NCBI GenBank assembly: GCA_016946835.1
Contig: JACVTC010000082.1
Coordinates: 196,001 to 260,000 of the forward strand
Origin: Neocallimastix lanati (nom. inval.)
Lineage: Eukaryota; Neocallimastigomycota; Neocallimastigomycetes; Neocallimastigales; Neocallimastigaceae
Length of the DNA: 64,000 bases
Direction of reading: 5' to 3'
This document shows positions 24,500-38,951 of this stretch, piece by piece. The notes under the pieces were generated by a model. That model ran no database searches. It was not told the DNA's origin and worked only from the letters and a program-made list of their open reading frames with translations. Position numbers and translations under genes: made by a program. The first letter of the stretch is position 1. The number at the start of each line of letters is the position of its first letter.

Positions 24500-25330
24500 T
24501 TTGAAATATTTATTGTATATACACTTCAAAAAAATAATATTTTTAGTATCATATTTTACTTCATTGTAAGATACTTCATTTGTATTAAACTCTAATGCTC
24601 TTTTATCGTTCCAAATATCGTATTTAATATTTATATTTCGAAATTTTTTTTCTGATACATTAGATATACCTTTTTCGATATACAGATGAAAATTTTTTGT
24701 AGTAAATATAATATTATTGCTATATTTAATAACTTTTTTTTTTTTTTTTTTCCAAATAACATTTCATAAGTAGTTTGTTCTTTATTTTTTAATATTGAAA
24801 AAGAAGTAACATAAATACATTTAAATCTTTAATATAAGTTCTGATAGCAAAATTTAGGTGTAATATAGAAAGTACTATCTGCAAATATATCTTCATTAAA
24901 TTTTATATATAATTTTACTTGAAATTGGAATTGGAAGATTATTAAATTTGGATTTTTGAATAAAAGAATGAATTGTTAATGACTTTAACATTGGAACCAG
25001 TATCTATAAGTATTTTCACTGAAGAATCATCCACCCACTGAGGAAATATTTAATATATTGAGATAATTAATATTATAAAAAATAGTTATCATCTTTTTAA
25101 CTTTGAATATTTTTTAGGCATTTAGAAGGTTTTAAATTAGAAATAAAATTTTTAATCATGAAGATCAAAAAAAAAAATAAAAAAATAAATTATTTGTATC
25201 AGTATCTCTAAATTCCTTTTAAAGACAATTAACATATTTTAGTGTACTTCTTGTATTTTAGTTTTTAAATTTAAATTTAAGACTTTTCTAGCATCCAAGT
25301 GTAAAGATTTCACATCTTTAGGATATTAAA
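24500..25330 (-). mobile_element. Decayed Ty3/gypsy fragment with retropepsin motif
   Basis: Minus-strand frames show VKILIDTGSNVKVINNSFF at about 24965-25023, the active-site signature of a retroviral-type aspartic protease (D-T/S-G-S). Protein-like but broken frames follow, including EDIFADSTFYITPKFCY (about 24840-24895). Upstream, PKDVKSLHLDARK (about 25270-25325) may be the end of Gag. Stops and frameshifts are frequent. It is not collinear with the gypsy RT fragment at 27.6-28.1 kb, because a protease should precede RT, so it is a separate insertion or has been rearranged. Confidence 0.65.
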
Positions 25331-25879
25331 ATTAAATTTAATTTAATTCTAAATTGATTATATTAAATTGTATTAACTTATTTATGAAAATCAATAATAT
25401 TAATCTTAATAATTCGATTTATTAAATTTTGTAATACTCCATCCATAAAAATGATTCAAAACTTAGAATTTAAAATTAATAACCATATAAAAATAGTATT
25501 TGTTATCAAAACAAAAATTTTATTCAATAAACTAGTGTTAAAATAATAGTTTTATTAATTATTAATTATTAATAAAAACACTTTTTTTAAAAAAAAGATT
25601 TACATGAAACATTTGATATTTTAACGTGTCTTTTCATTTTCGTTATATTTTTGTTAATTTTTTTTTTTTTTTTTTTTTTTTGAAAAGGCGTAGTAGAAGT
25701 CAAAATATCTTTAAAAATCATCCATCATATAAGTCGGGAGATTTTAATTTTGAATTGGAATTCTGATTAAGAAATAAATACACCAATAACAATATTAATG
25801 ATTTCATTAAATGTAAGAGTTGTCAATACCACGAGTTCATATTAATGAAAATAAAACAAATGCAGAATAATATGTAAAT

Positions 25880-26172
25880 CAAGCTATTCTGTCAATACAA
25901 ATAAAAATCAAGATATAAGCTTAGATAATGAAAATGATAATGAAAAGGAAAAGGAAAAAGAAAACATGGAAAATGCAAAGACATCGATATATGACGACCC
26001 CAACTCAGAAAAGGAAATCACCGAAAGGCTTAATGGAAAATTCGAATTCACTGAAAAGATGATGCTGATGACCGCTTATTATTTCGTTTATAAAATTATG
26101 CTTAGCATCGAAACCAATCTGGAGGTAAGAGATATAGTAAATTATCTAAACAACGGTTTGCCTGAGACATAA
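25880..26172 (+). pseudogene. Unrecognised ORF remnant
   Basis: Open plus-strand frame (DNENDNEKEKEKENMENAK, then FEFTEKMMLMTAYYFVYKIM, ending NNGLPET). Base composition is less A/T-rich than the flanks and resembles real coding DNA. The charged N-terminal part and following helix give no identity. It lies 100 bp upstream of the decayed capping enzyme on the same strand. It could be another gene of the same viral insertion or part of a retroelement gag. Confidence 0.4.
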
Positions 26173-26279
26173 ATGATAAAGGTACAAAAAAATATATATA
26201 TATAATAAGGCGTTGAATGTTCTACTATTCTTTACTTCAACTATAAAATATAGAAAATTGTATATTCTTCATAGGGAAG

Positions 26280-27625
26280 TATGAACTGATGTAACGAAAT
26301 ATGAAGATAAAATCCAATCCGAAATTGATTTCGCAAGAAATATTGATCATGAAAGAAGTGATTGGATAAGCATTGCTCATGATATTACGTTCTTACTTGA
26401 TTGCTCTAATTTCGTATTAGATTATTTATTTTACTTATTACTAAACTTTGAATTCCAAAAACCATATACACCATCATTAGAAACAATATTCGATATCGCT
26501 GATGGTCTAGTAAAAAATTCATTCTTTGTGGCTGCTAAAACAGACAGATTACCCAGATTGGTCATTATTATCAATCATTTAATGTTTAGTGTATCTGAGA
26601 ATTTCAAGGTGGAATACATAGGTAGTATTAATTCCGATCTTCATTTAGTTTTTGATTGTGAATTTCCAAATGATAATTTTATACCTTTTGATATTCTTTA
26701 AGCCTTGACTCCTTCAGTGATAAATTTAAGAGAAAGAAAAATTAGGAAATGCCTATATTTTTCCAATTTACAAAATTTTATAAAAATGGAAATGAACAGT
26801 GAAAATAAAAATTTAATTCCAAATGACAGTATTATTATTAGTGATGGTGCTTCCACATATAGTTTTGCAAAATATATACTTTTGAGAGTCAGGGTGTTAA
26901 AAATACTTGAGTTTATAAGATTAAAACAAGGAACACGGTGGATTTTCGATTTGATGGTCGTTATTTATATGATAAATAGCATTCAATTAAAAAATCAAAT
27001 TTAAAATTGGCATTCGTGGAATTTAAAAATTTTACTTAAAATATCATCAACATAAAAAGATAAATAGTGAAAAAATAAAAATATTATCTATTACCATAAA
27101 CAAGTGGATATTATAAATGACGCTCCATTCAATAAACGTATTGTTTACTATGAACTAGTGAAAGAAAAGAAAATTCATTTCATTATTGATATCGATATGG
27201 ATAAGAGAGTATTTGTGAAGGAATGACAAGATAAATGGATCTCCAATAGTTTAAATACTTTTAATAATATAATTCTTGCTTCTTTTCAAAAAATTAATAT
27301 TGGAATATTTTTACCGGATTCCAATACACTAATGAGTAGATATCATAACAGAGTTAATCAAAAATATATTTAATCAATATAAAAGAAACTTACTAAATAT
27401 AGGTGCTGGGAATGGTAGAGATATTCATAAATGGAAACACTTCCGAAAAATTGCGTGTGTTGAACCAGACAGTGTGAAATTTAAAAATTTAGAGTAAAGA
27501 ATTAAAAAATCAGATATTAAGAATCATATCTCCATTTATCAAAATACTAATCAAAACATTAAATTAAAAAACTCGTTTAATATTGCTATGTACTATTTAT
27601 TCATGTTTAACGATATCAATCAGTT
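26280..27625 (+). pseudogene. Decayed mRNA-capping enzyme of the large-DNA-virus type
   Basis: Interrupted plus-strand frames contain, in order, the parts of a fused guanylyltransferase and cap methyltransferase. FFVAAKTD (about 26522-26545) sits where the nucleotidyl-lysine motif KxDG is expected, but its Gly is replaced. VFDCEF then FIPFDIL (26648-26698) fits motif III. NDSIIISDGASTY (about 26820-26860) fits motif IV, and VYKIKTRNTVDFRF (about 26911-26952) fits the KWKP..NTIDF motif. After further stops come DKWISNSLNTFNNI (about 27229-27270), LIKNIFNQYKR and the SAM-binding NLLNIGAGNGRDIHKW (27387-27434) followed by VEPD. This set and order is that of NCLDV/poxvirus-type capping enzymes and also of virus-like linear plasmids. 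At least six stops or shifts mean it is dead. IHFIIDIDMD at about 27173-27202 is unexplained. The 3' end is cut by gypsy sequence. Confidence 0.7.
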
Positions 27626-28137
27626 GGCCATAGTCAATAACCATACAAAATTTACTATTTTTCTTTTTGACAAAGAGAACAAGAGCACCGGCAGGAGATT
27701 TAAACTTTCTAGAATATCCTTTAACCAGGTTTCGTTTAATATAATCTTCTAAAGCATCGGATTCTTTAGATATGTTACATGATAGACAAGACCATAATAA
27801 AATCTACTTTCTTCTTTAATTTAATTTCATAGTCGTCGGGTCTGTGAGGAGGAAGAACATTGGATAAAGCTTTGATAAAAACATCAATATAATCAATGAG
27901 TTCATTAGGAAATTTTTTCAATAAAGTTTCAAAATCGATAGAGTGTGTGTGCAGATTAGAGAGAGAAGAAGATTTGGAATTATCAGAAATTGTGAGCGAA
28001 GTAAAAATTCTAATTTTAGATTCATTATTTGAAAGAGAGTGTTCCTGGGGAATTACAGGAAGAGAAGGAGGAAGCACAAGGCAATTTGAATTACAGTAGT
28101 TAGAGTTAAATAAAAATTTTCTATTAAAGAAATCCAT
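27600..28137 (-). mobile_element. Ty3/gypsy fragment: Pol linker and start of reverse transcriptase
   Basis: On the minus strand LLKKFPNELIDYIDVF (about 27880-27930) and LPPHRPDDYEIKLKK (about 27800-27850) match the conserved linker between protease and reverse transcriptase. After a frameshift come ALEDYIKRNLVKGYSRKF (about 27700-27755), SPAGALVLFVKKKNSKF and VIDYGQLIDIVK (about 27605-27695), the first RT blocks. The catalytic YxDD part is missing. It abuts, antisense, the truncated methyltransferase of the capping-enzyme relic. Upstream DNA to about 28380 may be more gag but is unreadable. Confidence 0.85.
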
Positions 28138-28599
28138 AATAGAATTGTAAGTCTTTTACCCAATCCTATAAATTCTATTGCTGGATAGTTCCTAATTTCT
28201 GGTTGACAATGCTAAGTTATATCATTATCGCTCAAAAAAAAAAAAAAGATTTGAATTGATTAATGAAGGCTTCAGGATTGAATAGGTAAAAATTCTTGTT
28301 TTCGATGAGAGTAGATGCTCAATTTATAGCTTGGTTATATAAAGGCAATAATAAACTCAAGAATTAGAAAGAATCATAGGTAAGTATGTTTCTAAACCTT
28401 TAATAATAGTGGTTAGAGCTAATATTAATGATGAATAATTTAATTATAATTACTTTTTTAATTAACTTATTACACAATTGGGATAAATTTTAATAATAAT
28501 TTTAATTTTGAATTTAATCACAAAGTAATTATTATATTAATCATAAGTAATAACTGTGTAAGTTGTTTAATATTATGTTTATTATAAACATAAAATTTG

Positions 28600-28885
28600 A
28601 ATCTAGTACATTTCACAATCTTGCATTTCACAATGTGGCGTATTTTGTATGTGGCTTGGTTTTTAATAATTAAATTAAAAAATAATTAAATGAATAATAA
28701 ATACTCATTTTTTATATATAATTTATTAATATTCAATTGTAAAAATGATTTTTTATAAATGGTTTTTATAATTCTTTTTTAATATAATATATAATTATTT
28801 CTTTTAAAATAATAATTATTTATATATTTATTTATGATTGTATAGAATATCTTAAAAATGTATGGCTTTATAATTTTTTTATAAT
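28600..28885. repeat. MITE-like repeat, copy B
   Basis: Begins with CATTTCACAATCTTGCATTTCACAATGTGGCG...ATGTGGCTTGG. It then follows copy A (23261-23575): AATAATTAAAT, ATTCAATTGTAAAAATGA, AATTCTTTTTTAATA and TTTATTTATGATTGTATAGAATATCTTAAAAATGTATGGC. The right end lacks a clear GCCACA terminus, so it appears truncated. Confidence 0.5.
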
Positions 28886-29948
28886 TATTATTTGATATTA
28901 ATATAATTTATTAATATAATATAATATAAAACGAAATAATTTAAAATATAATTAAATATATTTAATAATAATAAATAGTAATTTTAAGGTATTAATAATG
29001 GTAAGTATGGATATGAAATTACAATTAATTTTACACATATAATGTTAATTCAAATTATATAATATTAATCTAGACTAATACATATAGTTCATATTTTCCC
29101 ATATTATTCATATTATTATACTTTATAGACCATATTAAGAAAATTCTTTAGTGATCAATATAATATAACTCACATTAATTATAATAAAAGTGTCAATCCT
29201 ATTGAACTTTCTCATTTTTCAGGGACTGCCGTTGAATGTGATAAATAATATATTGCTCCAAAAGAAAAAATCCTTAATAGTGATGAAGCAAACTTTACAT
29301 TTATAAAAAATGATAGTAAAAATAATTCTTCAAATACTTTAAGATTTAAATTTTTTTTTTTTTTTATATTTATCTTTTTAAATTCTTTATAAGACTAATT
29401 TTTAATTCATTTATATATAAGTCTAAAGCTACTAAAACTATTAATTAAAAATATACAAGTTTAATCAAATTTATATTACTCCTTGTAATTTATTTTTATT
29501 TTACTTTTATATAGTTTATTATTATTTATTTATTGAAAAATAATTATTATTAAAATTTATATTTTGTTTTTTTTATTAAAAATTTATTATTAAATGTATA
29601 TATATATTTTTATAAATATATTGGTATTCATATTTTAATATTTATTTTTATAATATTCTACTTTTATTATTAAAAAAAATTTTTTTTTATAAATTATACT
29701 AATAAATTAATAAATACATCAAAGTATTTATTAATTTTGTATTGTATAATTTAAATATATATTAAAATTTACATATGCTAACTTAAATTTAAATATGTAA
29801 ATTTATAAATTTACTTTTTAAAAATTTTATAATAAAAAACAAAAAAAATATATATATATATTTAATATAAAATTATGAAAAATAAATATTTTATAGCATT
29901 TTCATTTATTACGATATTATATAATTTTTATATTTCATTACTTCCTTT
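28886..29948. other. Intergenic DNA with an unrecognised remnant
   Basis: Mostly A/T tracts. At about 29195-29345 there is a readable but broken plus-strand piece (NPIELSHFSGTAVECDK, then a stop, then APKEKILNSDEANFTFIKND), suggesting a decayed gene or element. I do not recognise it. Confidence 0.5.
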
Positions 29949-31025
29949 TTATTTTGGAACTGGCATTTTGTAAAAAGTTCCATCATTTAATTCATCGTTT
30001 GGGCTATTGATACCTAGTCCAGAGGGATTAGGTTGAGTTGAAAGATTAGGTTGAGCTGAAAGATTAGGTAAACTACCACAATTATACATATTTTGTTCAT
30101 GAACTGGATACCCTGTATAGCTTTTATGTTTATCAAATGGCATTGGATATCCTCCATTAAAATTGGACTGTTCATACATTGTATTAAATCGAGGTACCAT
30201 CATTGGAGAACCAACAGAAGGAATATATGAATTTTCATGATATGGTGGTTGAACATATCCTGTTGAACTATACTTATAATGAAGAGAATTTGGGTATGGT
30301 GGAACATAATCTTGTGGTCCTGGTAAATTATTAACAAATCCTTGATTATATCCTTGTGATATTGGTGAATTATTACCATATCCTTGATTATATACTTGTG
30401 GTCTTGGTGAATTATTACCATTTCCTTGATTATATTCTTGTTGTCCAGGTGAATTATTACCATATCCTTGATTAAATACTTGTGGTCTTGGTGAATTATT
30501 ACCATATCCTTGATTATATACTTGTGGTCTTGGTGAATTATTACCATTCCTTTGATTATATTCTTGTTGTCCAGGTGAATTATTAACAAATCCTTGAACA
30601 TATCCTTGTGATATTGGTGAATTATTACCAAATCCTTGAACATATCCTTGTGATATTGGTGAATTATTACCAAATCCTTGAACATATCCTTGTGATATTG
30701 GTGAATTATTACTATATCCTTGATTAAATACTTGTGGTTTTGGTGAATTATTACCATTTCCTTGACCATATCCTTGTAGTCTAGGTGAATTCATATTTAG
30801 TTGATCGACTGATGAATTCATAGGTTTTGTATTTAATTTTGGTGTTGACGTATTTACATCATTTTGTTGTAAATTTGACTTATTTTCTACTTTTTTTGAA
30901 TCATTATCATCATCTGGAATATATGTTGGAGTACCTGTTGATGGTGGAGGCTTATATTCAAATACGGCAACATTTATTTTACTCTTATCTGTCTTTTTGG
31001 GCATTATTATATCTATATTATACAA
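29949..31025 (-). CDS. Low-complexity protein with 14-residue tandem repeats
   Basis: Single-exon frame of 358 codons; the second ATG at 31004 (MPKKTDKSKINVAVFEYKPP) would give 351 residues and looks as likely as the first (MYNIDII). Residues about 80-240 are roughly a dozen copies of a 14-residue unit approximating NNSPRPQVYNQGYG, with alternates NNSPISQGYVQGFG and NNSPGQQEYNQ. The rest is rich in Pro, Asn, Gly, Tyr and Ser (YVPPYPNS, LSAQPNLSTQPNPSG). There is no signal peptide, membrane segment or folded domain. Composition (Q/N/G/Y) resembles intrinsically disordered, prion-like or condensate-forming proteins; function unknown. Repeat subtypes alternate in blocks, indicating recent unequal exchange. 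Confidence 0.75.
   Translation of the reverse strand: MYNIDIIMPKKTDKSKINVAVFEYKPPPSTGTPTYIPDDDNDSKKVENKSNLQQNDVNTSTPKLNTKPMNSSVDQLNMNSPRLQGYGQGNGNNSPKPQVFNQGYSNNSPISQGYVQGFGNNSPISQGYVQGFGNNSPISQGYVQGFVNNSPGQQEYNQRNGNNSPRPQVYNQGYGNNSPRPQVFNQGYGNNSPGQQEYNQGNGNNSPRPQVYNQGYGNNSPISQGYNQGFVNNLPGPQDYVPPYPNSLHYKYSSTGYVQPPYHENSYIPSVGSPMMVPRFNTMYEQSNFNGGYPMPFDKHKSYTGYPVHEQNMYNCGSLPNLSAQPNLSTQPNPSGLGINSPNDELNDGTFYKMPVPK
30310..30790 (-). repeat. 42-bp coding minisatellite
   Basis: About eleven to twelve copies of a 42-bp unit (GGTGAATTATTACCATATCC on the plus strand is the invariant core), inside the gene at 29949-31025. Because 42 is a multiple of three, a second minus-strand frame also stays open through the array. 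I regard that frame as a shadow. Confidence 0.9.
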
Positions 31026-32289
31026 TAATAATTTTGTTTACTGCTTAAACTTTTTTTTTATTTTTATGTTTATTTTTCAAATATTTATTAGATTTTTATT
31101 ATTAAATTAAAATTATAGTTGTAATATGCTATACAAAGTTTGATAATTTACAAAGTTTTAATTGAATATTTTTTAAAAATATAAAATAAAAAAAAAAAAA
31201 AAAAATAAAAGAAAAAAGAAATAAAATATTTAAATATTTATGAGGTAATATATTATAATAATTATCAATATGCAATTATTAATTATATTTAAATGTAATA
31301 AATGTACTTTAAATTTATATTTTAATAGTTATTTAATTAAAATTTTACATTATTTAATAATTTTTAAAGTTTATATTAACAATGACTACTAGAATTATTA
31401 ATTATAAAATTTTATTATTTGTACTATTTTTATTTATACTTTTATCATATTTAAATGTCTTTCAATTATATATATGTTTTATTTATTATTAAAAATACAT
31501 ATAAATAATTATAATATTTACAATTAATTACATTTATCAATATCAACTTTAATTTTACTTTTTATTAAATTGTAATTAATATATTTTTTAATAATTTTTT
31601 TTTTTTTTTAAATATTTATATTTAAATAATTATTAAATAATAAATAGCTATATCAATAAATAAAAAGGTTTTAATATATTCTATTTATAACTATAAAATG
31701 AAGATATAAACCATAAATTGTTTTATATCATATAAATTTAAATAAAGATAATAAGAAGTAATAATTAATAAATTGATAATTTATTTTTTTAAAAAAAAGT
31801 TATATTAATATATAAAATCATTAATTTAATTTATTGAGTGAACTAAATTTCTATAAATATAATTAAATAAAAGGAAAAGGCCTAATAATAATATCTAATA
31901 GTGTATTAATTGTATATTCTTTAAGATATTTAATAAAACGAATTTTTTTTTTAAAAAAAAAAGGATCAATATATATATATAAAAACTTTAAATATAAATA
32001 ATAAATATTTTTTTGTAATGTTAAAAAAAAATGAAAAAATATTTATATTTATACATAATATTAAATTTGTTTTTGTAAATTTTTATTAAAAAATTAAAAA
32101 CTTATTTATTTTTTTACTTAAACAATATTTCAATTGATATAAACTATAACATATTTGTAGATATTATATAATATAGTTTAATTTATGATAGATAAAATTT
32201 CTGTATTGTAAGACGTTAGACAAGTTAAATAAATATAAAATTTAAGAATAATTTTCTATTACTATAATAATTAATGCTAAATATTTAGT

Positions 32290-32720
32290 GAAAGAATTTC
32301 AACCTTTTTAAATGATTTATAGCATTAAAACTTTTTTATTAATTAAAAGGTTTTTAATTTTGTTTAATTAATTGTATGTTTTGTGATTTAAAAAAAATTT
32401 TTTTTCATTTAATATTAAACTTTAAAAAAAAATTTCCTTAAAAAAAATTGATAATTATTTTATTGAATATAATTTTATAAAATAAAACTAAATGTAATAT
32501 ATATATTATTAAAGTATTTCAACCATTTTAAATGATTTATAGCATTAAAACTTTTTTATTAATTAAAATGCTGTTAGTTTTGTTTAATTAATTGTATGTT
32601 TTGTGATTTAAAAAAATTTTATTTTCATTTAATATTAAACTATAAAAAATAATTTCCTTAAAATTGATAATTATTTTATTGAATGTAATTTTATAAAATA
32701 AAACTAAATGTAAAATATAT
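32290..32720. repeat. About 220-bp tandem duplication
   Basis: The unit starting at TTTCAACC.TTTTAAATGATTTATAGCATTAAAAC (about 32296) and ending TTTTATAAAATAAAACTAAATG recurs from about 32516, with small indels in A and T runs. Confidence 0.8.
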
Positions 32721-33990
32721 ATTAAAGTTCAAAGTAAAGTATTTTTTTTAGTTGAAAGAGCTTTGAACATCTGATAGAAGAAGCTGAAGATTTTTCTATG
32801 GAAATTAAAATTAATATAAATCTTAATTTAATAGTTAATTATGTGGAATAATAAAAATTAATTTTAACTAATTATCTTTAAATAAAAATATAAAAAATAA
32901 TAGAAAAAATATTGTTAATGAAATTAAAACAGTTAAAAAAAAAATTTTTTTTTTGATAGTTTAATTTAATTGTTATATAATCTTAATTTTTATCTATATC
33001 ATTTCTTTATTTTTTTTTTTAAATCAGTTAATTTTGTTTAATAATTTATTCATTATTATAAATAATAAACATTGTTTATAAAAATTCTTTATAAAAGAGA
33101 AAATTTTTTTTAATGCTATAAAAAAAATAAAAACATAAAAAATTATTTCTTTTTATTTTAATTCTATATTGGTTTTAAAATTCATTAACAATAAATTAGT
33201 TATAAAATAAGTTTTAATAAATTCAATTACTTTTCAGAATTTTTAATAAATTTACCAAAATTTAAAGAAGTATATGATAATAATTATATGATAATTATTT
33301 TATTATAAAAAAATATATATATAATATTTTATTAAATGTATTTTTATAAAATAAAACTAAATGTAAAATATATATTAAAGTTTAAAGTAAAGTATTTTTT
33401 TTAGTTGAAAGAGCTTTGAACATCTGATAGACGAAGCTGAAGATTTTTCTATGGAAATTAAAATTAATATAAATCTTAATTTAATAGTTAATTATGTGGA
33501 ATAATAAAAATTAATTTTAACTAATTATTTTTAAATAAAAATATAAAAAATAATAGAAAAAATATTGTTAATGAAATTAAAACAGTTCCAGAAAAAAATA
33601 AAAAAATTTTTTTTGATAGTTTAATTGTTATATAATCTATAATCTTAATTTTTATCTATATCATTTCTTTATTTTTTTTTTTAAATCAGTTAATTTTGTT
33701 TAATAATTTATTCATTATTATAAATAATAAATATTGTTTATAAAAATTCTTTATATAAGAGAAAATTTTTTTTAATGCTATAAAAAAAAAAATAAAAACA
33801 TAAAAAATTATTTCTTTTTATTTTAATTCTATATTGGTTTTAAAATTCATTAATAATAAATTTGTTATAAAATAAGTTTTAATAAATTCAATTACCTTCC
33901 AGAATTTTTAATATATTTACCAAAGTTTAAAGAAGTATATAATAATAATTATATGGTAATTATTTTATTATAAAAATATATATATATAAT
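32685..33990. repeat. 653-bp tandem duplication
   Basis: Two copies (about 32685-33337 and 33338-33990) with a spacing of 653 bp, measured at the motif GTTGAAAGAGCTTTGAACATCTGATAG (32751 and 33404). They are nearly identical outside homopolymers. Each contains a short frame reading KSFEHLIEEAEDFSMEIKIN that then stops. The left boundary overlaps the end of the 220-bp unit. Confidence 0.85.
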
Positions 33991-34726
33991 ATTATTATTT
34001 ATATAATATATAATTATTAATTCAAAATTTAAATTATTATTATTACTATATATTTATTGTAGTGAAGTAAGTTATAACAAAAATTAACACGGACATACAA
34101 TAGAGAATCCAAATGTAATTAATATATATATTAAAGTTTGTTATAATGAAGGTGCTCCATATTTTAAAGAAGTTGTTAAGAAGTTAAAAAAAGAGAATGA
34201 ACGAAAAACAATTAGTAACTTGCTGGAACCAGTAAACTATTCAATGTTGTATTAATGAAAATAATTGTGTTTAATCCATACTATTTTGTATTTTTTTTTA
34301 AATATTAAAATATTTTAAAGTTTAACAAAAATATCAAGTTAATAATATATAGAAGCAGACAAATGAGTGATGAACAAACCTAAAAATCTTTAATAGGCTT
34401 TATTAGGGAAGTAAGATTAATGGTATTAATCTTCAATTAAATATTTTAAATTTTATTAGTTAAAAATATAATAATTACAAGATTTATATTAAGAAATCAA
34501 AATTAATTCTATTTTGAAATAAAATATTTTGCATAATGGTATATATAATTTTTTAAAGCCCTAATTATTATCATTACAACTATATTTAAAATTTTTATGT
34601 TAAGTATATGTATAGCCTTTTAATATTAAATAATTATTATTATTCTTATTCTTATTTTATTTTTTTTTATATTATCATTATTTATTCAAAAAAAAAAAAA
34701 AAAGGAAAAGTACATTTTAAATTAAA

Positions 34727-38113
<3,387 letters not shown>

Positions 38114-38672
38114 ATTTATTTTTTTCGTTTTTTACTTTCTTAATACTTATTTCAAATACTTTTATTTTATATTATTAATATCTTAATTATATGCATATAT
38201 TATTTATTAATAAAATTTTTTAATAATTTATGTTATCTAGATGATAGTTTTCTGAAGTTTTTATTTTTATTATATAATATTTATTTTAAAATATTATTTA
38301 TTTATTAAGACACTGTTTTTTTTTTTTTTTTTTTTTTTAATTTTTTAAAAATTAAAAAACAAAAAACAAACAAGCAAACATAAAAAAAAAAGATATCAAT
38401 ATTAGAAATTTCTTTTTAAATTATTAGCATTTTTATATCATTAAAAATAATGAAAATAAAACAAATAAAATGTTTATTAATGAATAACAACATTCATATT
38501 TATTTAATACATTATATTAATAAATTAATTATAAAATACGATTGGTAGAAAATAAATATAAAATTAAAATTTATTAAATCTTTTTTTGAAATATATTTAT
38601 AATTTTTTATTTAATAATAATTATTTATTATATTAAATAAATTGTTTTATTATATTGAAATTTCTCATTAAA
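38114..38672. other. Divergent intergenic promoter region
   Basis: About 560 bp of A/T-rich DNA between the start codons of the HAUS3-like (minus) and ARP9-like (plus) genes, with a 23-bp poly-T and short A-rich runs. It must serve both genes as upstream region. No specific site recognised. Confidence 0.6.
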
Positions 38673-38892
38673 ATGAATTTAAAAGAGGATAAATTAATTG
38701 TTATTGAAGTTGGATCATATATTACGAAATTTGGAAAAGCTGATCCTCTAAGTAAACCACAACATGTACATATTTCATATTATAAATAATAATTATATTT
38801 GTTATTTGTTTTTTTATTATTAAAGATATTTTAAATATTAAAAATTAAAAAATAGAGTAAATTTTAAATTATTTAATTATAAATTTATATAT

Positions 38893-38951
<59 letters not shown>

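Larger units (their letters stand above)
31026..34726. other. Gene-poor region with tandem duplications
   Basis: No gene is recognised in 3.7 kb. It holds two nested duplications (listed separately). A short open piece at about 34120-34255 on the plus strand (YIKVCYNEGAPYFKEVVKKL, then KKENERKTISNLLEPVNYSM, then a stop) looks like a fragment of a coding sequence. I cannot assign it. Confidence 0.6.

Noticed and set aside
27896-28099. Plus-strand 67-codon frame
   Set aside because: Antisense to the gypsy Pol linker (LPPHRPDDYEIKLKK), which explains the sequence better.
30200-30769. Second 189-codon minus-strand frame over the tandem repeats
   Set aside because: It stays open only because the 42-bp unit is a multiple of three; it lacks a plausible start and composition.
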